Shown here: one piece after another, positions 47,605-57,875 of the stretch
Numbering within the stretch: position 1 is the stretch's first letter
Layout of the letters: each line of letters opens with the position of its first letter
Assembly: GCA_036387415.1 (NCBI GenBank)
Contig: DASVTU010000039.1
Location: 930,001-994,000, forward strand
DNA length: 64,000 bases
Direction of reading: 5' to 3'
Origin: DASVTU01 sp036387415
GTDB lineage: Bacteria > Acidobacteriota > Blastocatellia > Pyrinomonadales > Pyrinomonadaceae
Made by a program: the position numbers and the translations under genes
The notes under the pieces: model-generated
The model's database searches: none
Told to the model about the DNA's origin: nothing
Seen by the model: the letters and a program-made list of their open reading frames with translations, nothing else

Positions 47605-47997
47605 ATGAAACCAAAGGTACTTATCGTTGACGACGACGTTGCCATCCGGCAGCAACTTTTTTGGTCGCTCTGCGACGATTACGAAGTGATGACCGCCAGC
47701 GACCTGCCCTCGGCCATCCGACGCGCGACCATCTACGAGCCGGACGTTTCTATTCTCGACCTTCATCTGCCGCCGACGCTCAATTCGCCGGATTCGGGTT
47801 TGAGGATTCTCGAATATCTCAAAGGCCACTTTCCTCTCTCGAAGGCTTTCGTCGTCACTTCGGAGACAGATGAGGAGATGGAGAAGGCATGCCTCGAAGG
47901 TGGTGCCGATGGCTTCCTCAACAAACCGCTCGACGTTGAGCATTTGCTCTCGACCGTGCGCCGTCTGACTCTGACGCGCCAACTCGAAGCGGCCTAA
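47605..47997 (+). CDS. stand-alone receiver-domain protein
   Basis: 130 residues from the ATG at 47605. It is a complete receiver (acidic Asp9-Asp11, phospho-acceptor Asp52 in ILDLHLPPTLN, Thr85, Lys107) with no output domain. The DDD...RQQLFWSL and DLHLPP stretches closely resemble the receiver of the sigma-54 activator encoded just upstream (RRQLFWAL, DLHLPP), so the gene is probably a duplicate of that domain. It sits behind a sigma-54 promoter and likely acts as a phosphate sink or competitor in a feedback loop. Longer upstream frames are rejected because they would run through the promoter. Confidence 0.85.
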   Translation: MKPKVLIVDDDVAIRQQLFWSLCDDYEVMTASDLPSAIRRATIYEPDVSILDLHLPPTLNSPDSGLRILEYLKGHFPLSKAFVVTSETDEEMEKACLEGGADGFLNKPLDVEHLLSTVRRLTLTRQLEAA

Positions 47998-48230
47998 GAA
48001 TTGTTTGAGGACGAAAGTTTTTCACCCCAGCAGAAGACGCGACAACTCCACGTCGGTCTAGTTTGACAACTCAGGGACGCTAGAGAGTTTGAAGGATTAC
48101 TGACCCGCGCTACGAACGAGCGTCCCCACGTTCTTTGTAAATTTCAGTTCGGCCCTCGACCTTCCCCTTTACGAGTGGCCGTTCGACGCACCGCGCTTTA
48201 CGGTTACCCTTCTACCGCCGCGCGGCGCTA

Positions 48231-48286
48231 AAAGCCCCCGCTTCCCAATTGACTCCTGCCCAGAGTCGCGGGGGCTTCTTTTTTTT
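48231..48286 (+). terminator. intrinsic terminator
   Basis: AAGCCCCCGC (48232-48241) pairs with GCGGGGGCTT (48268-48277), enclosing a second small stem GACTC/GAGTC, followed by CTTTTTTTT. Strong rightward terminator. Confidence 0.85.
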
Positions 48287-48287
48287 A

Positions 48288-48337
48288 GGGATGAGGGATG
48301 AAATAAGAAGACGCCATCTTATTTCATCCCTCATCCC
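48288..48337. repeat. perfect 21-bp inverted repeat of GGGATGA heptamers
   Basis: GGGATGAGGGATGAAATAAG... (48288-48308) is exactly complementary to 48317-48337 across an 8-base loop, and a further CCCTCATCCC copy follows. It is the cleanest palindrome among the heptamer elements. Confidence 0.8.
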
Positions 48338-48383
48338 TCCGCCCTCATCCCTTTTGCCGCTCCGTCTTCCAGTCTTATTATCG

Positions 48384-48389
48384 TATAAT
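48384..48389 (+). promoter_or_regulatory. candidate -10 box for the SbcD-like gene
   Basis: Perfect TATAAT 70 bases before the ATG at 48459; no convincing -35 at standard spacing. Confidence 0.35.
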
Positions 48390-48458
48390 AGACATTGTGC
48401 GCTGACTCTTTTAGTGGGAATTTGTCATGCGCGCGGGGTCTATTTTGACGAATAAACG

Positions 48459-49832
48459 ATGATTAGATTTCTGCATATTGCCGACGTACATCTGGGCTGC
48501 CGCCGCTACAATTTGGAGGAGCGGACGCAGGATTTTTTCCGCGCGTGGAATGACGTTATCACACGCTACGTGCTGCCTAACCAACTCGATTTCGTCCTCA
48601 TCGCGGGCGATTTCTTCAACGCGCGCAAGGTTGACCCGCAGACGATGAATCATGCCATGATTGGCTTACAGATGTTGCGCGATGCCGCGATTCCGGTCGT
48701 CGCCATCGAAGGCAACCATGACATGCACGAAGCCGTCTCCAACTTTAGTTGGATGCGTTCGCTCTCACAGTGGGGATTCCTGAAACTGCTCGAACCATCG
48801 CGCGATGAAGAAGGACGACTCCAACTCACACCCTGGGACGAGGAAGAACGCCACGGCTCATACATCGACATCGCTGGCGCGCGTATCTTCGGCACGCACT
48901 GGTATGGGACGAGCGCCAACGCCGCGATGACCATCCTCTCAGACGCCATCCGGCACACGCGAAGCGATGAGCTTTTCAATATTCTAATGTTGCACACGGA
49001 TGTCGAAGGGCAGTTGAACCGTCCGAACATTCCGGCGCTGACGGTGGAAAACTTAAAGGAGCTTCGCTCGCTGATTGACTACGTTGCGCTCGGCCACACG
49101 CACAAACGCTTCGAGATTGACGGTTGGGCTTTCAATCCCGGCTCGCTCGAAGCCTGTTCGATTGACGAATACCGCGAGGAACGCGGCTTTTATCTCGTCG
49201 AAGTTGACGACGAGCGACGCATCGACGCGCGTCACAGCGACGACTACGTGCAGCGTCCGTTTCAACGTCTTTCATTCGACGTGTCGGGCGCAATCGATGC
49301 GGAGGCCGTCTATCAAGGCGTGTTGGAAACCGTGCGGCGCGAAGCGCGCCCGTATGATGAAGCATCGGATGCGCCCGCGCCGATTATCGAAATCAGTCTG
49401 CGTGGGCATCTCGGCTTCAAAAATTCGTTGCTCGACTTAGGCAAGATGCGCGACGAAGCGCGTGAACTGACTAATGCGCTCCACGTCATGATGCGAAATC
49501 AGAGCGTCCCAGTGGAGTATGCGGTGGCCGCAGGATTGGACGCCGATGCCACGCGCGCCATGCGTGAGCGTCGCATTATCGAAGACCTGATTACGCGCGA
49601 CACGCGCTACCGCGACCGTGCACGCGACATGGCGGCACTCGTCCTCGAAGCCAAACGCCTCGCCTTGACCGACGAATCTCCCGCATCCATTATCGACCTG
49701 ATTGAACAGAAGCTCGACGCGGGCGTCCGCCGCACTACGGAAAAATCCGACGCCGTGGACGAACCCGAAATCGCCACCTCCGCCAGCGCTTTGCAGGCCA
49801 TTGAACGCAACGCGACAACCACAACAACTTAG
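48459..49832 (+). CDS. SbcD/Mre11-like DNA repair exonuclease
   Basis: 457 residues. The calcineurin-like phosphoesterase motifs are in order: HIADVHLG (Asp9, His11), AGDFF (Asp51), EGNHDMH (Asn86-His87-Asp88), an HTDVEG site, and LGHTHK. The capping domain and a long helical C-terminal region follow, as in SbcD/Mre11/DNA repair exonuclease family members (COG0420). It is expected to bind two Mn ions and cut DNA ends. The usual SbcC/Rad50-like ATPase partner is not adjacent; the next gene is a LON-domain protein. The C-terminus ends in a Thr run just before a repeat. Confidence 0.88.
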   Translation: MIRFLHIADVHLGCRRYNLEERTQDFFRAWNDVITRYVLPNQLDFVLIAGDFFNARKVDPQTMNHAMIGLQMLRDAAIPVVAIEGNHDMHEAVSNFSWMRSLSQWGFLKLLEPSRDEEGRLQLTPWDEEERHGSYIDIAGARIFGTHWYGTSANAAMTILSDAIRHTRSDELFNILMLHTDVEGQLNRPNIPALTVENLKELRSLIDYVALGHTHKRFEIDGWAFNPGSLEACSIDEYREERGFYLVEVDDERRIDARHSDDYVQRPFQRLSFDVSGAIDAEAVYQGVLETVRREARPYDEASDAPAPIIEISLRGHLGFKNSLLDLGKMRDEARELTNALHVMMRNQSVPVEYAVAAGLDADATRAMRERRIIEDLITRDTRYRDRARDMAALVLEAKRLALTDESPASIIDLIEQKLDAGVRRTTEKSDAVDEPEIATSASALQAIERNATTTTT

Positions 49833-49919
49833 AAGTCGGAGGCTAGAGGTTAGAGGTCAGTGTAGACATCTGACTGCTTTTACTAACCTCTGACCACTAA
49901 TCTATAACCTCTGCTGCTT
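49831..49919. repeat. GAGGTTA/CTGACCA heptamer repeats, inverted pair
   Basis: GGAGGCTAGAGGTTAGAGGT faces ACTAACCTCTGACCACTAAT and TATAACCTCTG. It fills the whole gap between the nuclease stop and the next ATG, leaving no obvious ribosome site for it. Confidence 0.7.
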
Positions 49920-50624
49920 ATGAGCGAATCACTTGAGAGAGTGCGCGGTGTGCGCGAGTTGCCGTTGTTTCCGTTGCCGCTTGTGCTGTTTCCGGGCGCG
50001 CCCCTGCCGCTTCACATCTTCGAGCCGCGCTACCGACAGATGTTGTCGGACGTGCGCGCGGGCAACAATTTGTTCGGCGTCTCGTATGTGGACGAGACGG
50101 CCATCGAGGGCGGCGCGCGCCCTGCGGTCGGGCACGTCGGTTGCGCGGCGGAGGTGGTCGAAGCGCAGACGCTGCCCGACGGTCGCTCCAATATTCTGAC
50201 GCTCGGAGTTGTGCGTTATCGTCTCGAAGCATACGTCGATGCGGGCGAGCCTTATCTGGTAGGGCGCGTGCGGTTCTTCGAGGATGAGGCGGAGGATGAT
50301 GAATCGCTTAAACGCAGTGCGAACGAAGTGACAGACCTCTTCATGCGTATCGCGCAGGCCGTGCGGGTTATCAACGACGAGCGCGCGAGCCTCCCCGAAC
50401 TGCCGGACACGGAGCCGGAGCGTCTCTCTTTTCTCGTCGCGGCGGCGATGGAGATGGCGACGGAAAACAAACAGGAACTACTCGAACTTCGTTACAGTTC
50501 CGAAAGGCTGACGCGTCTGCGTAATCTTCTTGCGGAAGCTGTCGGCGGTTATCAGGAGCGTGCGCGCATGCACACCATCGCGCGTGGCAACGGGCACGGC
50601 GGCAAACACGTCAATCTCGAATAG
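49920..50624 (+). CDS. LON substrate-binding-domain protein
   Basis: 234 residues. LPLFPLPLVLFPGAPLPLHI and FEPRYRQMLSD are the start of a LON N-terminal (PUA-like) domain, continuing with NILTLGVVRYRLEAYV. A helical C-terminal half is present, but no AAA+ or protease domain. Stand-alone LON-N proteins are common and presumed to recognise peptides or unfolded protein; their partner is unknown. The start directly follows a heptamer repeat. Confidence 0.88.
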   Translation: MSESLERVRGVRELPLFPLPLVLFPGAPLPLHIFEPRYRQMLSDVRAGNNLFGVSYVDETAIEGGARPAVGHVGCAAEVVEAQTLPDGRSNILTLGVVRYRLEAYVDAGEPYLVGRVRFFEDEAEDDESLKRSANEVTDLFMRIAQAVRVINDERASLPELPDTEPERLSFLVAAAMEMATENKQELLELRYSSERLTRLRNLLAEAVGGYQERARMHTIARGNGHGGKHVNLE

Positions 50625-50687
50625 ACGCTTCCACTACTCGAACGGTGCGAAAACGGAAGCGCAAATTCCGCGCGGTACGAAAATCAA

Positions 50688-51458
50688 ATGACACAAGAGA
50701 TAGCGACGACCGAAGCGAAGCGGATACGCGTGCGCGTGCTCTTTTTCGGCGCGGCGCGCGACGCGGCTGAGGGGCACGACGAAGTTGAATTGGAGATTGA
50801 CGCGCCCGCCGATGCTACCAGTCTATTTGAAGAACTCCTGTCGAAATATCCAGACCTCACACGCTTCGGTCGTTCTCTGCTCGTCGCCGTCAATCAAGAG
50901 TATGCGCGCGATGCGAAGATGAAAGTGAATGAGGGCGACGAGATTGCTGTCTTTCCGCCCGTGAGCGGCGGCGCAGAAGATGATGCTTCTGAGACGAAAC
51001 AGCCCCAAGATTTTTTTGAACTCACGACGGAAGCGATTGATGTCGGCGCGGTTGCACGTCGCGTCGTCCCGCCGCAATGCGGCGCGACCGTGACGCTCGA
51101 CGGCTACGCCCGCGAATGGACGCGCGGACGACGCCGCACGCTCTATCTCGTCTACGAGTCTTATGCGCCGATGGCTCTGCGTGAAATGAAACGTCTCGGC
51201 GAGGAAGCGCACCAGCGTTTCGACATCGCCCACATCGGCATCGTTCATCGCACAGGCCGCACCGACATCGGCGAAACGTCGGTCGTCATTTCGGTGAGTG
51301 CGCCGCATCGACGCGCCGCCTTTGAAGCCTGCGAATGGGCGATACGCGAACTCAAGCGCACCGTGCCTATCTGGAAGAAAGAGTTTTTTGAAGGCGGCGA
51401 GATGTGGGTTGAGGGCGAAGGCGCGCCGCACGATTTAACCGGGCAAGAGAAACGATGA
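50688..51458 (+). CDS. moaX: fused MoaD-MoaE molybdopterin synthase
   Basis: 256 residues with both subunits in one chain. Residues 12-95 are the ubiquitin-like MoaD part (VRVLFFGAARDAAEG, DEIAVFPPVSGG). The Gly94-Gly95 that must carry the thiocarboxylate is therefore internal. Residues 100-250 are MoaE (DGYAREWTRGRR, YESYAPMALREM, IVHRTGRTDIGETSVVISVS, VPIWKKEFFEGGEMWVEG). The enzyme converts precursor Z to molybdopterin. In the mycobacterial MoaX fusion the chain is cleaved after Gly-Gly to free the thiocarboxylate; the same is expected here. The gene overlaps the next one by four bases (ATGA). Confidence 0.92.
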   Translation: MTQEIATTEAKRIRVRVLFFGAARDAAEGHDEVELEIDAPADATSLFEELLSKYPDLTRFGRSLLVAVNQEYARDAKMKVNEGDEIAVFPPVSGGAEDDASETKQPQDFFELTTEAIDVGAVARRVVPPQCGATVTLDGYAREWTRGRRRTLYLVYESYAPMALREMKRLGEEAHQRFDIAHIGIVHRTGRTDIGETSVVISVSAPHRRAAFEACEWAIRELKRTVPIWKKEFFEGGEMWVEGEGAPHDLTGQEKR

Positions 51459-51949
51459 AGTTTGCGACGAAACCTTCGCTTACGGCCATCCTTATTTTGT
51501 TCGGCTTATCATTCCTCGTTACGGGCGTCTTTTCCGCCTCTTTGAAAGTCTTCTTCGCCGCCGAGTCGTGGACGGAAGTGCTCGTTAAAGGAATCGTCAT
51601 CCCCTGTTTTACGTGGACGGTGCAACTCATTCTGTCGGCTGTTTATCTCTCAGCCGAACGCCGCACGCTCTATTGGACGCAACTCGGAATCGTCTGTCTC
51701 GTTGGCTCCGTACTGCTCTTGCCAGCAGCTTTTTATAACTTCACTTTCCAGCATCCATCGCCGTGGGTCTCCGTGGTCAACGTCTTGTCGAGCGTCGCAA
51801 TCATGGCATGGTGTCTCTACGGTCGCCTGCGTGCTTATCATTTCAGACCACTGTGGGCAGTCGGTTGGGTCGTGCTCATCATGATTAATATGAGTTTGTA
51901 TCTGTGGTCGATTGCGGACGCCTTCAGATTCGGGATGCCGAACTCTTGA
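51455..51949 (+). CDS. four-helix membrane protein of unknown function
   Basis: 164 residues with four hydrophobic segments (about 10-30, 45-66, 75-95 and 105-160, the last possibly two). No family recognised. Its ATG overlaps the stop of moaX, so it is co-translated with it, but no link with molybdenum cofactor is otherwise visible. Confidence 0.65.
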   Translation: MKFATKPSLTAILILFGLSFLVTGVFSASLKVFFAAESWTEVLVKGIVIPCFTWTVQLILSAVYLSAERRTLYWTQLGIVCLVGSVLLLPAAFYNFTFQHPSPWVSVVNVLSSVAIMAWCLYGRLRAYHFRPLWAVGWVVLIMINMSLYLWSIADAFRFGMPNS

Positions 51950-52042
51950 ACAAAACTTTTCGACGCAAACACATTTCGATTGCGCGTCAGCAGGGCTGGA
52001 CGAAGAATCGAAGCGTTTTCAACATCAAGGAACACGAAAGAG

Positions 52043-52546
52043 ATGAACACTTCCTCATCCAACGAAGATTTCAGGATTGAAAAGGCGACCGAAAGCGATG
52101 TCGCTTTAATTCTCTCGCTCATCAAAGAGTTGGCGGAGTATGAACGCCTCGCGCACATGATGGTGGCGACGGAGGAACTCATCACAGAGGCGTTGTTCGG
52201 CGAGCGTCCGAGTGCCGAAGTCCGCATCGGCTACTACCGGGATGCGCCCGTCGGCTACGCACTCTTCTTTCACAGCTTCTCGACCTTCACGGGTCGCCGC
52301 AGCCTCTATCTCGAAGATTTATACGTCAGGCCGGAGATGCGCGGGAAGGGGTTCGGGCGTCTGTTGCTGGCTCATCTGGCGCGCGTGGCGCGGGAGCGCG
52401 AGTGTGCGCGGATGGAGTGGTCGGTGCTCGATTGGAACGAGCCTGCGATTCGTTTTTACAAGAGTCTGGGAGCCGCCGGGATGGACGACTGGACGGTTTT
52501 TCGTCTGACGGGCGACGCGCTTGAGCGATTGGCCGGAGAAGGATAG
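52043..52546 (+). CDS. GNAT N-acetyltransferase, diamine-acetyltransferase-like
   Basis: 167 residues from the ATG at 52043. The acetyl-CoA motif A is VRPEMRGKGFGRLLLAHLAR. The stretch YALFFHSFSTFTGRRSLYLEDLYV and the WSVLDWNEPAIRFYKSLGA end are strikingly like the spermidine/spermine N1-acetyltransferase (SSAT) branch of GNAT. It probably acetylates a diamine or amino-acid-like amine. It is convergent with gyrA and shares a bidirectional terminator. Confidence 0.88.
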   Translation: MNTSSSNEDFRIEKATESDVALILSLIKELAEYERLAHMMVATEELITEALFGERPSAEVRIGYYRDAPVGYALFFHSFSTFTGRRSLYLEDLYVRPEMRGKGFGRLLLAHLARVARERECARMEWSVLDWNEPAIRFYKSLGAAGMDDWTVFRLTGDALERLAGEG

Positions 52547-52591
52547 ACAGAGCAACAACAGCCAATCGAGCAACGCGAGAATCGGCATGAA

Positions 52592-52629
52592 AAAAGCCTC
52601 GCTCACGTCAAGACGTGAGCGAGGCTTTT
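52592..52629. terminator. bidirectional intrinsic terminator between GNAT gene and gyrA
   Basis: Perfect 18-bp arms AAAAGCCTCGCTCACGTC (52592-52609) and its complement (52612-52629) with a two-base loop. T-runs are present on both strands, ending both convergent transcripts. Confidence 0.9.
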
Positions 52630-52657
52630 GGTTGAAGCGTGGTGCAGTGGGAGTTCG

Positions 52658-55219
<2,562 letters not shown>

Positions 55220-55674
55220 CAAATAACCTTTCCGGTACAATCTCCGGCGCGCACCGACATCGAGACGCGTGCCGTTGTTTTAACTATCGCTCGTATGCTT
55301 TCGTTCGCACGCCTGAAACTTTGACGCAGCGCAGGCGTGCGGTCGAAGGCGACGCCGATTGAAGCTTTGATGTTGGCCGGGCCACGATTCCGCTTGCGTT
55401 CCGGTCGAGAACGAATCACGCCTTTTTCAAGCCGGAAACGCTTGCATCCAACCGCCCTCCGGGGCTGCTTTCAGGGTACTTTTTGAGACGAAAAACTGAC
55501 GGCTCGAAGTACAGGATATTGTAGCCTAGAAACAGGGTTTTGGCAACCGTCGCGAGGGCGCGAAAGTGCTGTAAAATCAGGGGTTTCAGGTTGATTCCGG
55601 GAGGCCGGAACGGTGTTTTCGCGGAGCACAATATATTGCGTCCGGCGCACCGTTTTCGCGTGGGTCATCCGTGC
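55220..55674. other. 455-base divergent gap with long gyrA leader
   Basis: The gyrA promoter at 55518-55546 leaves a leader of about 290 bases. A 66-codon frame on the minus strand (55219-55419, GTG start) ends with a TGA that overlaps the gyrA ATG; it may be a leader peptide or chance. The rightward PilZ-like gene starts at 55675. No structured element is recognised. Confidence 0.45.
55518..55546 (-). promoter_or_regulatory. sigma-70 promoter of gyrA
   Basis: Minus strand: TTGCCA (55541-55546), 17-base spacer, TACAAT (55518-55523). Predicted start near 55511, about 290 bases before the gyrA ATG. Confidence 0.65.
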
Positions 55675-56496
55675 ATGGACTTCGAGGGTAAATCACGTCG
55701 CATCAAGGAGCGTCTGAAGCTGACGATTCCGGTTCGCGTGCAGTGTCGTGAGACGGCTGAACGCGAGTGGGTCGAGGTGACGCGGCTGCTTGATGTGACG
55801 CCGTTCGGCGCGGGTTTTACGTTGGGGCGCATCACGGAACCGGGGCGTTTGCTGCATCTGACGCTGCCGATGCCGCGTCAACTGCGTTGCTTCGATCACA
55901 TCGAAGAACAATATCGCGTCTGGTCGATAGTGCGCCGCGTGCTACCTCGTTTTCCGAAAGAAGCCGCCGCAGCGACTGGTCAGGCAATGACAGGTCAGGC
56001 ATCGACAGGTCAGGGGGCGGCGGGGCTACGGTTTGAAATCGGCGTCGGATTCGTCGGCAAGAATCCGCCCGCGAGTTATTTGATAGACCCGACGACGCGA
56101 TACGAAATCGCGCCTTCTCCGACCGACGTCGGACTCTGGGAGTTGCACGAAAAATCGACGGCGGTCGAGGTCGCTCCCGACGCGGCGGGGCACGCCGCCC
56201 CGCGTTCGGGCGAGACGCGTTTGCAGATGCCCGTGGAGGTGATTGTCGAAGTGATTGACGAGCGCGGCGAGGTCGGGACGCGCGAGCAGACGGTGACGGA
56301 AAACATCAGTCGTCGCGGCGCGGCGGTGCTGACGACTCTCGGAGTCGAGCGCGGCGGTTTTGTGCGTCTGACGAGCGCGCGCCTGCAACTCTCCGTATTC
56401 GCCGCCGTCCGCGCACGACGCACAGGAGCCGACGGTATCGCACGCCTCCATCTCGAATTCATCGACCGACAGTGGCCGCTTGAAGGAGTGGAATGA
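55675..56496 (+). CDS. tandem PilZ-like domain protein
   Basis: 273 residues from the ATG at 55675. The first domain opens with RRIKERLKLTIPVRVQC (R-x3-R) and has DVTPFGAGFTL (D-x-T-x2-G), the two motifs by which PilZ domains bind cyclic di-GMP, with conservative substitutions. The second (about 185-270) carries NISRRGAAVL but no clear R-x3-R. Between them lies a Gly/Gln/Thr linker made by 15-base DNA repeats (TGQAMTGQASTGQ, near 55978-56017). There is no membrane or catalytic domain. It is probably a cytoplasmic c-di-GMP receptor or a degenerate relative. Confidence 0.65.
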   Translation: MDFEGKSRRIKERLKLTIPVRVQCRETAEREWVEVTRLLDVTPFGAGFTLGRITEPGRLLHLTLPMPRQLRCFDHIEEQYRVWSIVRRVLPRFPKEAAAATGQAMTGQASTGQGAAGLRFEIGVGFVGKNPPASYLIDPTTRYEIAPSPTDVGLWELHEKSTAVEVAPDAAGHAAPRSGETRLQMPVEVIVEVIDERGEVGTREQTVTENISRRGAAVLTTLGVERGGFVRLTSARLQLSVFAAVRARRTGADGIARLHLEFIDRQWPLEGVE

Positions 56497-56499
56497 AAG

Positions 56500-56600
56500 A
56501 GATGAGGGCGGAGGGATGTGGGATGAGAAGATAAGTTTTTCACTTATCACTCATCATTTATCACTCATCACTTATGAAAATATCACTCATCACTTATGAA
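56500..56600. repeat. GATGAGGG and TTATCACTCATCAC heptamer repeats
   Basis: GAGATGAGGGCGGAGGGATG is followed by at least seven tandem units of ACTTATC/ACTCATC/ATTTATC. The block fills the gap to the next ATG at 56606. Confidence 0.7.
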
Positions 56601-56605
56601 ATCTT

Positions 56606-57010
56606 ATGCGACGAATAGTATTTTCGCGTGAATTGTTGCTGGTGGAAATCGAGCGGCGTTGCAGGGATGCGCGGTGCGGCGCGAGAGCGCGTGTCGGTTT
56701 GACGAAGGATGAGGCACGCGCGTATGAAGGTTGGACGTGTGAACGTTGCGAGAAGCATTGGGAGGACGTGTTGAGCGAGCGCGATGTGCCGGAGTGGTGG
56801 GAGGAATTGAAGGTGACGGGGCTTGACGGCGTGCGCCTCAAGCATGTGAAAGTAGAACCGGGGAAAGTCGTGTCGCGCATGAGCGAGGCGTGGCGACGCA
56901 CGAAGTTTCGAGAAGACTCCGGCGCAGTAGTAGCAGACGATGCGAGCCGCAACGCGACCAACGCGACCGAAGCGGCTGACGACGAAGTTAAAGGCGAGGA
57001 CTGGCATTGA
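56606..57010 (+). CDS. small four-Cys conserved hypothetical protein
   Basis: 134 residues. Cys19, Cys24 and the CxxC pair Cys45/Cys48 (WTCERCEKHW) suggest a zinc site in an otherwise helical protein with many Trp and Glu residues (DVPEWWEELKVTGLDGVRL). The acidic C-terminus is likely disordered. No family recognised. Its stop overlaps the TTG start of plsC-like 57007, so the two are coupled. The start lies just after a repeat. Confidence 0.6.
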   Translation: MRRIVFSRELLLVEIERRCRDARCGARARVGLTKDEARAYEGWTCERCEKHWEDVLSERDVPEWWEELKVTGLDGVRLKHVKVEPGKVVSRMSEAWRRTKFREDSGAVVADDASRNATNATEAADDEVKGEDWH

Positions 57011-57738
57011 GCGAAACATCGCACAACACCGAAACCGCCGCGAGGCACGTGCACGGCAAACAGAGACGCAGCCCGTCGCAGGCGAGTCCATTGCTGCCGC
57101 CGTGGGGCATAGAGATTATTCGGCGTGTGCTTCGTCCGGGTTCGCGTCTGTTGTGGAAGATGGATTTTCACGGCGTCAAACACATCCCGCCGATGACGGG
57201 CGGCGGACTCATCATCGCCTCCAACCACCAGACCTACTTCGACCCGTTCTGGATTTCAATTCCTATCAAGCGACCGACGCGTTATCTCGCGTGGAACGAA
57301 GCGTTGAAGTTGCCTCTGCTGGGCAAGACGTTGGAATCTTTGGGAGCGTGGCCTTTGCAACTCGAAGGAGGCGACCCGGCGGCGATTCGACGTTCGCTGC
57401 AATGGCTGCGCGAGGGCGGTGCATTGTTGATTTTCCCCGAAGGCGCGCGTGCACGCGCCGACGGCGAGATGGGGAGATTCAAGCCGGGCGCGGCGCGCAT
57501 CGCACTCGAAGCCAACGTCCCCATTCTGCCCGTGACGATTCGTGGCGCGAATCGTGTCTGGCCGCGCGGCGGTCGCGTGCCGCATCTCGGCAAAGTGGAA
57601 ATCGTTTATCACCCGCTTCAGACGGTGGCGTTGCGCGAAGGCGAGGACGCGCGTGCCTGTGCCCGCCGCGTCAGTTTAGACCTCTCCAAAACCATCGGCG
57701 ACGCGCTCCACACTCAAACTTCACTCGATAAAGATTGA
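57007..57738 (+). CDS. 1-acyl-sn-glycerol-3-phosphate acyltransferase (PlsC-like)
   Basis: 243 residues, probable TTG start overlapping the upstream stop (TTGA); the first in-frame ATG (residue 52) would remove part of the domain. The catalytic H-x4-D motif is ASNHQTYFDPF (His74, Asp79). The acceptor-binding FPEGAR block and the VPILPVTIRGANRVWPRG block follow. It adds the second acyl chain in phospholipid synthesis at the inner membrane. The role in a particular lipid is not deducible. Confidence 0.88.
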   Translation: MSETSHNTETAARHVHGKQRRSPSQASPLLPPWGIEIIRRVLRPGSRLLWKMDFHGVKHIPPMTGGGLIIASNHQTYFDPFWISIPIKRPTRYLAWNEALKLPLLGKTLESLGAWPLQLEGGDPAAIRRSLQWLREGGALLIFPEGARARADGEMGRFKPGAARIALEANVPILPVTIRGANRVWPRGGRVPHLGKVEIVYHPLQTVALREGEDARACARRVSLDLSKTIGDALHTQTSLDKD

Positions 57739-57875
57739 ACCTTCGGGATTACTCGACAAGCGTCGAACGCCTTAGACGAGACGAACGCCGCGACTCAAAC
57801 GACGGACGACGGTTTCGACGTTCATCCACCAATTCTTCAAACACCTACGCGTGGAGAATTCCGTCCGCACATCTT

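Larger units (their letters stand above)
47998..48458. other. 461-base gap with structured region, terminator and promoter
   Basis: No protein-coding gene is seen. It contains an 8-bp stem (48074-48081 with 48119-48126), an intrinsic terminator (48231-48286), a palindromic repeat (48288-48337) and a TATAAT at 48384-48389 upstream of the nuclease gene. The first 290 bases may be a long 3' untranslated region or a small RNA. Confidence 0.5.
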
